A stretch of DNA of 64,000 nucleotides, from assembly GCA_033439765.1 (NCBI GenBank), contig JAULSN010000004.1:4536001-4600000 (forward strand), in the 5' to 3' direction. Source of the DNA: Lasiosphaeria ovina (taxonomy: Eukaryota; Ascomycota; Sordariomycetes; Sordariales; Lasiosphaeriaceae). The translations under genes were made by a program, and so were the position numbers. The notes under the pieces were generated by a model. The model was not told the DNA's origin. It made no database searches and saw only the letters and a list, made by a program, of their open reading frames with translations. This document shows positions 21,481 to 31,638 of the stretch, in pieces (positions within the stretch are counted from its first letter, which is position 1; each line of letters opens with the position of its first letter).

Positions 21481-24400
21481 GGATGCGTGGTTGAGGTTTC
21501 GCTTTCTCGAGATCGGTCGCTTGTTCGCGCCACTTGGGAAACCAAATGGTCTGCTGCGGTACCGCAACCGAAATGAGACGCCCCGGTGCCGAAGGACGTG
21601 CCCGGCGACTGCGGACCCAGCCGGCGGTTCTGCGGACTTGACGTTGGCCATCTGGGTCAGAGACCAAGACACATTACCGGCTCCTTGATTTGGAGACAGT
21701 TATGATGGCTTGCGATCTGACAGGTCCCGGTACCTACAGCTTGATCCGCATTCCTAGACCTCACCGTCGGCCGTTACAAAGCGGCGTGGGCTCCAAACCG
21801 GACGGAGGTGATGGGACCTTTGGCACACCACTACGTTTATAGGCGGTCTGTCGAAGACAGCCTTGGTCTTCGCAATTAGTTGGAAATGCTGCTGCGCTGG
21901 AGATGCTGGGCAGCTTTGAGAGGAAGAGACCCGCCATTCCAAGCCGCGCCTGTCGGCATTAGAGGCTTGATGGAGAAGAAGACAAACCATCCCCGCTTGG
22001 GGCTCGAAGAAATACTGGTGCTTATACATGGTTTGACAATTTGGAAGTTGGCGAGATATCTGGGATACATATACATAATTTAATTAGACGACAGTAAATG
22101 CTATAACCGGCTCAGCGCAGAGCGCACACTCGTACCAATCACATCGTCAACTAATGGAAGTTGCTCTTGCGCCTTCCGCATCGTCAGGGCACCGCATTGT
22201 ACCCATGCCCGTGGAGAACTATCGAGGCGTAAGGGAAGGGCCGGAGGGCCAGGCTTACTCGCCAGATACCATTCATCCGGCGGCGAAGGGGAGTTGGCTG
22301 CGGATCCACAGCGCGCCGTGTATTGCTTCGTTGTGAAATTCCCTGGCTTACTGATGTGCATTCTTGCTGCGCTTTCCCTTTCACAAGGGATTCATGACCT
22401 TGGTAGGCGTCACCGCTTTTCCTGGCGTCGCGCTCTCGGCAACATTGGCCTTGGTGGGAGAGGCTGGGGGACGCGTGGCAACAAGCTCTTTGGGCCGTCG
22501 TGGACGCTCTGCACGACATATTTCGTCGCCTTCCTTCGCTGTAGGGCATGCCAGCAGCCGATTCACCCTCCGAGGACGAAGAGCCGGGCTGGAAGGCCAC
22601 TTCGGCTTTCTGATTGCTGGAGTATAGCTGTGAGGGGTATGGTCATGGATCTGCTGCCGCGAAACAGGCAGCTTGCGAGCAACGAGGCTAGTTCTTGTGT
22701 GTTATATGCAGAGGATATCACGACACTCGAGAGGGGGGCTGTTTGGAAATAGCTGACTGTCAGGCTGGTCTAGATTATGGATGGCACCTACCAAAGCCTG
22801 TGGTGAAAGCTCCTTGTCTTAGTAGCTGGCATCTCTTGGGCATATCATATATGGCTGTGAGCTTGGTCGACTAAACTTGGCGTCGCTTTTCATTTAACAA
22901 CAATAATACTTGACCGACGGAGTACATTACCTGCCATACTAGCTAGGAAGTGTGATCCGATCCGGTAATCCGGACAGTTGAAAGTGGATGAAGACGCGCG
23001 TTCTTCTTTCAAAGACTGGGTGTATTTGCAGCCTCGGCTGAAATAGCTTTCGATTTGGCTGGGAATGGGACTGAGTTTCTTTCGGCACGACGAGATTGCC
23101 AATCCCGTGAATGTATCACATCCATGTGGTGACATCGCGGCGGACCTGATCCTGTGGGGAAAGGACTCGGAGTGGAGGAAGTCACACCGGGTTGCCGTAC
23201 CCTCGGATTTCGAAGCCATCACAGCTGAGGAAGGCTCGAATGGCGGGAACTACTAGAACGATCCCTAGCTCACATGAACAACTCAAACTGCCACTAGACT
23301 AGGACACAGCGGCAAAAGCTGCCAAGATTATAGGTCTAGAATTTGTGTGAAGCACGCTCTTAGGTCCAAAATAACCTGAAAGCGCCAGGGCGGTCGTTCT
23401 TTCCTCTTGAGAGAAAGACGTTAAGATTGCCCCCAACAGAACTAACGTATCTCCTCAGAGCTGATTTACACCGTGACCAACGTGGAACCTACTAGGTTGC
23501 CTTGCTTGCCACTTCCTGTTCGAGATGCCGCGTCCATATTGCACCGCACCTCTCGTCAATGTCATAGACCCCAACAGCCGAAATTGAAACCCACAGCATT
23601 ACCGGCATGCATCTGCGAGTCGGTATTAAAAACGCCTGTCAGAGATTGCATGAACCTTGGGACTGGGACAGGCACTAATGAACAACAGTGCCATACAAAT
23701 GACAATGCACCCGGCCTTATCTAACTGCCTTTTTCAACTCAAAAGAAGTGAGGCTTGCCAAGGTCGCTTACAAAGTTGTTTCGTTCTGCCTAAAATGGGC
23801 TGCATCGGCACCGAACCACAGTCACACGGAAGCAATTCCAAGCACCGTTGCATGCCCCCACAATGGATGCGTCTTGGTCATCGTACCGCCGCTTGGCCTT
23901 CCCAACGCGGCCCGGAAGATGCCTCCGAACCAAGCACAGACCTCACTGCTCCCCGTTCCCCGGATTCCATGTTTCTGCACGCGACTCGCCTTTCGGCTTT
24001 CACCAATCACGTCCTGCTTCGAGCCCTAGACGCCCGGCTCAGCGAGATTGCTTTTCGGGGAACTCGATGGACACAAGGCGGAAAGCTGTCCGATATTTCC
24101 TCATGTGGGCTGGTCGGCGGGTAACTGGCGTGGGCGTGCTTTGAGCGCACTGGCCATCAAACACTGACCGCAAAGATTGACCGGCTACTGTATGTACAGT
24201 ACCATCGACTCTGAAGATTGGACCACTGCTGATGGCCCCTGGAAGCGGATTATTTTATCAGGGTCTATCAGACTGAAAAGCCAATGCACCGCCTGCAGCA
24301 CCTGCGATTCATGTGTCCATATTGTGCCGTTGCGCCGTCCTCGTCACCGTTGTCGAATTGAACGTGTCGCCTGCGCTGGACGTCGTGCTGGATGCACAGC

Positions 24401-24565
24401 GCCGATTGCATGTACTTTCCCAAACACCACTCATCACTCCACTACACACCGCCAGTTCCATTACAATACAATCAACACTCCGACAGCGACGAAAGGTGTC
24501 GCTCGTCCCTCAGGTAGTTCCTCTCAGGATGCGCTGGCCGCTCGAAGTGCATGCCCGGAATATCG
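21481..24565. other. 3-kb gene-poor stretch
   Basis: Many overlapping frames occur but none looks like a known family. A minus-strand segment at about 22381-22620 has Pro/Ala/Lys-rich, protein-like composition but changes frame and I could not model it. Treat the rest as noncoding until RNA data say otherwise. Confidence 0.35.
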
Positions 24566-24601
24566 CCTGCACCCGTGTCAACGTGTCCGATCTGGTTAAC
24601 C

Positions 24602-24667
<66 letters not shown>

Positions 24668-24925
24668 CGAGAAACAGCGCATCCTGCAGGGAAGCCGCTA
24701 TCGGTTCGAAAGGCCGTTGTCCGAACCTCCTGTCGAAATCCTCCGGCCTCTTTGGCAGCGCATCCTGCAGGGAAAGCAGGTAAAGGGGGCCGCCAACTCG
24801 CACTACACCACGGCCCCGAACTCGCCCGTCATGCCGTCTCCCCTGCACCAGCTGCGGCCGCCCATGGGCGGGGGCTTGTCCGAACCTCCTGTCGAAATCC
24901 TCCAGCCTCTTCGCGCCTTTCACTT
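24566..24925 (+). repeat. dispersed repeat family R3, copy A
   Basis: A block begins with a motif of about 29 bp containing GTGTCCGATCTGGTTAACC (24578-24606 region). After a GA microsatellite come alternating units. One unit contains CGAACCTCCTGTCGAAATCC (near 24723 and 24881); the other contains GCGCATCCTGCAGGGAA (near 24677 and 24761) and leads into a stretch encoding a TAPNSPVMPSPLHQLRPP-like peptide. The same elements recur at 49.6-50.4 kb, partly inverted. The origin is unknown; it may be a captured gene fragment. Confidence 0.75.
24605..24661. repeat. (GA)n microsatellite
   Basis: About 28 uninterrupted GA units lie inside repeat family R3 copy A. The corresponding 49.6 kb copy has only a GAGA at this point. 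Confidence 0.95.
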
Positions 24926-25365
24926 TGCGGCTCTTTTAGTCCAACCGGCGTTGCACCTCGGTTATTGGCATGCGTTCTCGACGCTCGCATACTGTGATAT
25001 CAGTGATTGAGCTTCGGGAGCGTTTGTTGCAGAGTCACTGGTCTCTGTAAAGCTATCGCTAAGGGCGCGGTAGCATAACAAAGGTCACTTGTCCTAGCAG
25101 GCGACCACCACACTGCTTAATGATTGCTCCCGCATTCTGTCACCCTGAGCTTGGAAAATCACACTGATGCCCCACTGAACCGCATTTCTGTCGGCGTGCT
25201 CAACAGCTGAGGTCACGGCTCCTGAGCTCTCCAACGAAACTCTCCATTTGGGAGTGCACTCTAGCTCGCAGGGTTTGCTCATGTGGCCGGTTCACTATAG
25301 CCGGTAGATGATAATATTTGCGTTGATATTGCTCGAAGATTCTATCGGGCTGTGCTGTTGGAAAA

Positions 25366-25635
25366 CTTACGGCTGGCCCTGAAGGTTTTTCGCTGAGGGA
25401 GGAAGTCGTTTCTTAGGATCCCTATGATAGAATCTTGGAGGCTTTTCTCTAGGTCTAGAGGATTGCTGCGCGCACCCACCCCATGATAAAATCATAGGCC
25501 TGGCACTTGACATCAACTGCCCGGCTTTTGCCGTAGTAAATTCGGTCTTTTGGATAGAGCCGCCCATGCATCTCATCCTTGCCCTGGCAGGGCACCTTGG
25601 CTTGAACCAGGATAAACATTCAGGGGTTAGACTGG
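25366..25635 (+). repeat. short dispersed repeat R1, copy 1
   Basis: It starts CTTACGGCTGGCCCT, has a GTTTTTCGCTGAGGGAGG block, and ends near ATAAACATTCAGGGGTTAG. It matches the two other copies at 25841 and 27373 at both ends while its middle differs and is longer. It may be a solo LTR or MITE; the type is not determined. Confidence 0.6.
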
Positions 25636-25840
25636 ACATAGCAAATAGGCCAACGTTCTCGAACTATCGTGAACCGAGTGCTAAGCGGTCGATTGGTATA
25701 CCCACACGCGACTTCCTTGGCGAGATCGGCTTGTTGTCTGTCCAAATCTGTAAATCGTCGATCCATTTTCGCGACAGTCTCTGCAAGGCCGCGAATATCC
25801 CTTCGAGTGCGCTGATGGGAGCTTTCCAAATTTTGAATGA

Positions 25841-26036
25841 CCTCAATACCTTACGGCTCGCCCTCGAGGTTTATCGCCGAGGGAGGTGAAAAGCTATTAG
25901 AATCCCTATTTCAAAATCCTAGAGGCCTACCTCTTCTCCACAAACACCTAGGTGGGAAGTCCCTTAGGGCGAGGAGTCAAGTGAGAGGCTCTTTGGATCG
26001 TGGAAAATTCTACTAATAAATATTGAGCGAGTCTCC
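25841..26036 (+). repeat. short dispersed repeat R1, copy 2
   Basis: It starts CCTCAATACCTTACGGCTCG and ends near AATAAATATTGAG, in the same orientation as copies 1 and 3. It abuts the 3' end of the helicase pseudogene. Confidence 0.6.
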
Positions 26037-26078
26037 TCCGACTGTCAAAACGTGCCGTATGTCTGTCAATCTTGCATA

Positions 26079-26973
26079 CTATCGTGCAATGATTGCATAC
26101 GGCCGACATATGCCCTCCCTAGCCACAACTTCTGCAAATAAAGACGCGATCCGGACAGTCTTTGGCTCTATGCCCCGGTTTCTCTCAGTCCGGCATGCAA
26201 TGATCGAAGGGCACGCAGACTTGTTGTGTCCATCTTGACGACAAGCTCCGCAGATTGTGCAGTCGATTTTGGAGTGCTCGGTACTATTGCAGATGAAGCA
26301 TCTTGGGGACTTTCGATTTGGTGCACCCTTTCGTAGTATGGGTGGAGGCGGTGGTAGTTCCGGCATTTCATTGGCTTGAGGCATTCCGCTTGAAGATGGC
26401 CCGACTCACCACAATTGCGGCATTGGTCAGACGCATTCTGATTGTCAAGGTACGGGTACCGCGCTAGCTGGCTGGTTGTCGACGCTTGATGCGGCAATGC
26501 CGCCGAGTTTGCCGACGTCCTCGTACATCATTTCCAAGAGACGTACGTCGTGTCCGTGTGGCCGTTCGAGAAGATTCTCGTTGACGCCCAAGAAGCATCC
26601 CCGAGACATGATGACCAATTCGGCTTGTCGAGCGCGTGTCAAAGCGACGCAGATGCGCTGACGATCGCATGTGAACCTGGGGAGCAGGTTTGAACAAAGT
26701 CGACAATGACAAAGTCCGCCGAGAAGCCTTGCGATCCATCAACAGTGCGAAGTTTAATCTGCTGGCCTTCTTCGCTAGCGAGCTGATTGTTCCGAACCCG
26801 GTTTTCCAGCTCCATCTCATACTGGAAGAGCTGGGCCTAGTAGAAAGCAATGACGAGAATCTCCTTTTTTTTTTGCCATTGAGACACGTCCGGCTCGCAT
26901 TCTTGACTGCCTCGGTCGCCATGTCGCAACCGTACTTGACATTGTCCAAGTTGTAGGTAGAAGCCGCCACCGT
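26079..26973 (-). pseudogene. decayed UPF1-like SF1 helicase C-terminus with CCHC zinc knuckles
   Basis: Read on the minus strand across shifting frames, this keeps helicase landmarks in order: EILVIAFY followed by AQLFQYEMELEN, motif V TVDGSQGFSADFVIVDFVQT, motif VI RICVALTRARQAELVIMSRG, and a helical end EMMYEDVGKLGGI. Then come zinc knuckles CRNCGESGHLQAEC, CFICNSTEHSKIDC and CGACRQDGHNKSAC. Lesions are clear: a frame change at an A/T homopolymer (26865-26875), a stop one C-to-T step from Gln (FYxAQ), a shift between motifs V and VI, and another between the first and second knuckle. The N-terminal NTPase half (Walker A and B) is absent. It is a 5'-truncated, non-functional copy of a helicase plus zinc-knuckle gene. 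Confidence 0.85.
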
Positions 26974-27062
26974 TTCTGTCTGCGCGGCCTGGAGATCTAC
27001 TAAGAAGTGGATCTAGCCTGAACCAAAAAAAGAAATCGGTACATGCAGAACCTAAAAAATAC

Positions 27063-27149
27063 TGGGATAACCAGGAATCGAACCTGGGTCCTCTCGGACG
27101 ATGGAATTCCAACCACAACGAGAAGTACTGACCACTATACTATTATCCC
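27063..27149 (-). tRNA. tRNA-His (anticodon GTG) with 15-nt intron
   Basis: The 87-nt minus-strand gene has acceptor stem GGGATAA/TTATCCC, a D-arm with AGTATAGTGGTCAGTAC, anticodon stem TCTCG/CGAGA with loop TTGTGG+C, and a T-arm with GGTTCGATTCC. The intron, genomic 27098-27112, follows the base 3' of the anticodon, the canonical position. The discriminator is A. A near-identical gene lies at 48749-48834. Confidence 0.93.
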
Positions 27150-27697
27150 TTTGATGAAAACTCCCGTCCCTAAACACGCGTCTTCACCAAACACCAGGCA
27201 GGGCAACCCCAAAACAAACGCGACCTTTTTGCGATTTCACTCACTCGCGCGCTAATTGGTCTCGAAGAGTTTTAATAGTAGTGACGGTTTGCACGATTGA
27301 GCCCCCTAGGGTTGTTATATAATCTAATCCCTAAATATTCATTAGTAGGGGACTTTTCTAAGATTCGAAAGGCCTCAATAACTTACGGCTCGCCCTAAAG
27401 GTTTTTCGCTAAGGGGGGTAGTCACTATTAAGATTCCTATTCTATAGTCTTAGAGGTCTTTATCTATCCTAGAAATACCTATCGAAGGCTTTTTCTGGCT
27501 GGTGCATTTGTAACGATCTATACTCTTTGCAAGTATCTACCCAGGTACCACGCTAATAAACATTCAGAGATTGGACTGTAGGCACGCCTTGGTCACGCGC
27601 CTTGTCGCCGACATTGTTGTCGGCAGAGGACGGAACAAACCGTGGTTCTATTTAATTGCAACACCGCTGAATGACATTCTGGATTTGTGAGTGATTT
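27150..27697. other. spacer with repeat R1 copy 3
   Basis: Apart from R1 copy 3 I see nothing but the 3' flank of the kinase-like gene. Confidence 0.4.
27373..27578 (+). repeat. short dispersed repeat R1, copy 3
   Basis: It starts CCTCAATAACTTACGGCTCG and ends near AATAAACATTCAGAGATTGG. This is the closest match to copy 2 at the start and to copy 1 at the end. Confidence 0.6.
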
Positions 27698-28939
27698 CTA
27701 CTGTCTTTCTTTCTCACGCCGCTTGATTTGCGCCACGCAGTCTTCCCACTCCTCCGGATGTATGAGCTTCATCTGGTGGAGAAAAAACTCGGTCAATGGC
27801 TCATACCGGCTTGATCCCGCCCAGCACCTGAATGCCCACCTGCTGGCTTCACGACGGTTCTTCTTTCTATCTTCATTCGTGTCCATCCAGCTCTCCGGGG
27901 TCCAGTTTTCAAAGTAGCTCCCTGCTCCGAACATGGTTGCGGGTTGGAGAAACGCGAGGGGCGACATGGGCAGAAGGGGGTGCTTCTTGAAGTCTTCCGA
28001 GTCGGGTGGATGCACGGTCGCCATGTTAAAGTCTATAATGACTATGGGTCTGGCTGGGTTGTTTGTAATTATGATATTCCGTGGGTGTATGTCGTTATGT
28101 TCTATGTGGGCGTGCCAATACAGCGTCATTTCAGCCTCGACGATACGGAACATGTGGTCGAGCCGTTCGGGCTCGGGGGGCAGGAATCGGTGGTGTGAGG
28201 GCCTTTTTTCTTTCTCAGCTTGCCTGATGGCGCGGTTGGTGATGGCACGCATGCTATCTCCCTCGATGAGCTCGAGAAGAATCATACGCACGGGCCTGCG
28301 GGCTGGTTCTGGCTCGGGGAGGCCTGTCTCAACGAACATGGTCCACGAACCGGAATAGCTTGGCACGAGGGATCCTTGGAGGTCTTGTGGGATGTGTTCG
28401 TATGCCCAAGATTCGCGAGTATAGTCCATGTCGGCGGCCCACATGCAATCCATCAAGAAGTCGTCGGCGTCAAGTTTGCTCAAGGGGTAGCCCATGGCGT
28501 CGTAGATCTTGGCGACATAGTGGTGGCTTTTATCAGAGCCAAGGTAGCAGCGGACAAGACGGGCGCCGCCGGTCTTGTCCCCAATTGGCCCGACAATGGT
28601 GAGCGATTTGTGATCGTGGGTAGAGTGTATTTTTGCCCGGACATCAGGTGGAAGCTCAGCTGGCGGGTTGGCAATGACCACTCGCAGTTTGTGACGCGGC
28701 CCGTCTCCATTCTCCAGCTCTTCGTCGGGGATAGGATCTCGCGTCAGGTTGTAGTAAGGATCTCCAAATGGGTGAGGCGCAATATGTGAATGGATTTCAA
28801 AAGTGGCGCCAGGGAAATAGAGGAACGGGTTGGGGCGGTAATCTTGGTCGTCTCCTTCCACCGAAGACTCTGGGCTTGGGTGTTTAACTTTAGCTTTTTC
28901 ACTTGCTGAGCGATGCGATGCTGATGTATTGCTCGACAT
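27698..28939 (-). CDS. protein-kinase-like (PKL/APH-type) fungal protein
   Basis: Intronless, 413 aa from the only ATG in the open frame (28939; the upstream extension has no ATG). A small N-lobe-like part includes YVAKIYDAMGYPL, whose Lys fits the ATP-binding lysine. The catalytic loop is HNDIHPRN (281-288, HxDxxxxN pattern) and the metal-binding motif is IVIIDFN (303-305, DFN in place of DFG). The layout resembles fungal aminoglycoside-phosphotransferase/choline-kinase-like paralogues rather than classical Ser/Thr kinases. The long N-terminal part is acidic and has no signal peptide, so a cytosolic location is likely. The substrate is unknown. It stands head-to-head with the PD-(D/E)XK-like gene with 1.37 kb between starts. 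Confidence 0.8.
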   Translation of the reverse strand: MSSNTSASHRSASEKAKVKHPSPESSVEGDDQDYRPNPFLYFPGATFEIHSHIAPHPFGDPYYNLTRDPIPDEELENGDGPRHKLRVVIANPPAELPPDVRAKIHSTHDHKSLTIVGPIGDKTGGARLVRCYLGSDKSHHYVAKIYDAMGYPLSKLDADDFLMDCMWAADMDYTRESWAYEHIPQDLQGSLVPSYSGSWTMFVETGLPEPEPARRPVRMILLELIEGDSMRAITNRAIRQAEKEKRPSHHRFLPPEPERLDHMFRIVEAEMTLYWHAHIEHNDIHPRNIIITNNPARPIVIIDFNMATVHPPDSEDFKKHPLLPMSPLAFLQPATMFGAGSYFENWTPESWMDTNEDRKKNRREASRWAFRCWAGSSRYEPLTEFFLHQMKLIHPEEWEDCVAQIKRREKERQ

Positions 28940-30309
28940 GGCGCAAAAAGGTAGAGAGGCTGACTTGCGCTGGTGTTGGTGGTAATGGTAATGATGATGA
29001 TAATGGGGATGGCGATGGTGTGGTGATGGCTGCTCAGTCTGCTTTAATAACGAAGTACGACCAGGCGGCTTGTGTTTGAATTTAAATGCCCGGGGAAAAC
29101 AAAACACGTCGGCCAGTGCTTTTTCGAGCCCGGCCAATCAGGAAGGCACTCAGGACCTTGCTGGACGACAAAGGTGGGGGCTCCAACGGAAGCCTTCCAT
29201 TGTTCCGCGGATGGAATTAATTCCATGGATTCAATTCGTGAAAGGCCCAACCAACCCGCATCCGTGATTCGAAAGATGTGGTTATAAAACATCAACGCCT
29301 CCCACAGACAGGAAAATGTTTCAAAATTTGAGAACATGACCCACACGAGACGAGGCCGCACCTGTTAACCTCTGTTTTGCGCCGTCCTGTCGCCCGCTTG
29401 AAGAGACATCCAATGTTGTTGGTGTGCGCATGTGCGCATATGCGGCCGGAACGCCTTACCTCGCCGGTAATCTCCCAGGGTCCGTACGGCAACGGACCCG
29501 ACAGGTTGGGACGCCCAATCACGCTTCACCAAAAAAAGAGGCGCAGGATACGGCTCAGAGACGGGGCCAATTGAAGAACAAGACACCGCCATCTATGCAG
29601 GTCCAATGTTTTAAGACAGGCAGTTGGTGACGATGACCGCTGTTTCGATTCAAGTCGGAGCGGTTCCATCTGCCGCCTCCGCCGTACCCCCCATCGCCGT
29701 CGTTGGTCTGCGTTAGTGTTGTTGGAGGTTGCTGTTTGAAGCTGCGGGGCGACTAGTGGCCTCCACAAGGTACCTTACCTACCCTAGGTACTGAGCCAGG
29801 CACTCATCTGAGGTATCTTGATCCGCGGCAATCACCACCCGGTAGTGGTACCTCGCCTTGGCTCCATTGCAAGTACCAGTACCAACACCCTACACACCGA
29901 GCAGCTAATGATAGAAATGGCCGACCCCGGCCTTGCCCAATCCTCACCGTATCGATGGCTGCATTTCTTCCCATCAGACGGTCGTTGGTCCTTTACGCCG
30001 CAAGCTACCACACTGCCACTGCATATCTCAGCCATTCCAAACCAACCAACAGTTCATCTCTCGGAATGGAGATGCAATGGACGTGGTAGAAGCTCTCGAG
30101 ATAAAAGGATGGCATCTCTCCGTCCTCTTCTCCCAGGTCCATCGCCAGCATTCTCTTCAGACCATCCAATCTTCAAGACATTCTTCCTCGATACTGATAG
30201 ACAACTCCGGCCATCTTTTGCCTTTCTGTTCTTATAACAAGACCAACACTTCTTCCATCGCCTGTATGATCAGCAGTCCCAGCATTCAAACCGACAGCCC
30301 GCAATCAGA
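28940..30309. promoter_or_regulatory. bidirectional intergenic region, kinase-like / nuclease-like pair
   Basis: This 1.37-kb region separates two divergent starts. It includes an ATG-less His-rich codon stretch just upstream of the kinase start and short CTACCTAGGTAC-like segments near 29770-29790. I see no gene inside. Confidence 0.4.
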
Positions 30310-31638
30310 ATGTCCGATATACCACACCGCACGCTACCTGTAATTCAGGCAACATCGAAGCTAGGGCAGCTGCCGCCGCCCAAGCAGATGCCACAGACAT
30401 CGTCGAGAGAGTCGTCAATGTCGTCGTCCAGGGACTCATCTCTCTCAAGAGAACCGGAGTCGATGTCAAACGCCATCACGATTAGCCATGCCTTCGATTT
30501 GGCCTTGCCCGCAATTCCCATCAAAAAGAACCCCAAAGACCCCGTAACTTCTTCCGCCGCATCAAGTTTCGGCACCATGCTGCCAAGGTTTTGGCTACTT
30601 CAAACAGCTGCAGTTTACGTTGACATCGCAAAGGAAATCTTAGAGAAGTCGATTGTTAAAAGGCAGACGATAACAAATTGCATGGCCCCTTTGGACCCGA
30701 TGATTGTCCTTCAACATGAAGGTGACGTTGTGAATGCCGGCGGCCAGCAGGTGCTTAACCCAGTGAATGTTGCTTTCAAGGCTCTGCACAATGCGGTTCC
30801 GGAACTCTACATGCAGTCTGAATTCACTTCAACCACTGATCCCGGCGATGATAACGACAGTGACACGCCAAAGACCAAAGGTAGTAAGAATCAGAAGAAA
30901 AAGGGCAAACCAAGACCCGATGTTATCTGGAAAGCACACGGCCAAGTTTTTGCAGTCTTGGAATATAAAAACATCAACGCCATTGACCTCAATGAGTTCA
31001 GCGCAGCAGCATTGAAACTTGAGCCTAGCTCTCACAAAGAGACTATCATTAAAGCTAAAAAGGAAAATGTTCCAACATCACGTACACTCTTCACCAAAAA
31101 CTCTCTTCAGATCATGAGGCAGCTATCAAAATATGCAAGACATGAGGATTTCAGTCCCTTCGCCGCTATCCTCACTTACGAGCAGCTGTTCCTAGCCGAC
31201 TATTGGAGCTCCCATGATGGCGACTATATACACGGCACCCTCCTCTCCCGCGAAGGCAACGATGAGAAGCTGCTTCGAAAAGCACTACTCGGCTGGTTAG
31301 CACATGCTTACAATAAGACCTTTGGAGTTGATCCCGACACCGGCGAGGTACGGATCACTCGTTGCATCCCACTACAGCCTACCGCACCGGTAAAGATCTC
31401 AACTGTGGGGTTAAAGTCTGGTGCTCCCCCGGGGACTGCGGCAGCTCTACGTGAACGGTCGCCGCAACCGCAGCCGCAGCCGCAATCGCAATCGCAATCG
31501 CAATCGCAATCGCAGCCGGCACGACAAAATCCCCCAGGAAACACCTCCTCTGGGGTCTCCAAGCCGTCGGGCAGTGGGAGTAATAATCCCGATAAGAGCA
31601 TCAGTGCCAAGGATGCCAAGAGTGGCAGGAAACAATAG
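30310..31638 (+). CDS. PD-(D/E)XK nuclease-like fungal protein
   Basis: Intronless, 442 aa. Residues 1-90 are Ser-rich and probably disordered. The core (about 90-340) shows the RecB-like nuclease pattern: a helical part with Glu near 165-171, then PD (203-204) in RPDVIW after a basic KKKGK linker, then ExK as VLEYKN (218-220), then a QxxxY-type motif QLSKYA (271-275) before a hydrophobic strand FAAILTYEQLFLADYW. The tail has a (Pro/Ser)-Gln run encoded by a hexanucleotide array (31465-31518) and Ser/Lys-rich sequence. I do not recall a functional study of this family. It resembles restriction-endonuclease-fold domains in fungal and oomycete Crinkler-type or genome-conflict proteins. Nuclease activity is inferred from motif order only. 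It is divergent from the kinase-like gene. Confidence 0.65.
   Translation: MSDIPHRTLPVIQATSKLGQLPPPKQMPQTSSRESSMSSSRDSSLSREPESMSNAITISHAFDLALPAIPIKKNPKDPVTSSAASSFGTMLPRFWLLQTAAVYVDIAKEILEKSIVKRQTITNCMAPLDPMIVLQHEGDVVNAGGQQVLNPVNVAFKALHNAVPELYMQSEFTSTTDPGDDNDSDTPKTKGSKNQKKKGKPRPDVIWKAHGQVFAVLEYKNINAIDLNEFSAAALKLEPSSHKETIIKAKKENVPTSRTLFTKNSLQIMRQLSKYARHEDFSPFAAILTYEQLFLADYWSSHDGDYIHGTLLSREGNDEKLLRKALLGWLAHAYNKTFGVDPDTGEVRITRCIPLQPTAPVKISTVGLKSGAPPGTAAALRERSPQPQPQPQSQSQSQSQSQPARQNPPGNTSSGVSKPSGSGSNNPDKSISAKDAKSGRKQ

Noticed and set aside
22101..22752. possible minus-strand gene (Pro/Lys/Ala-rich segments in two frames)
   Set aside because: Frames could only be joined by an implausibly short intron of about 32 nt; no start, no family match.
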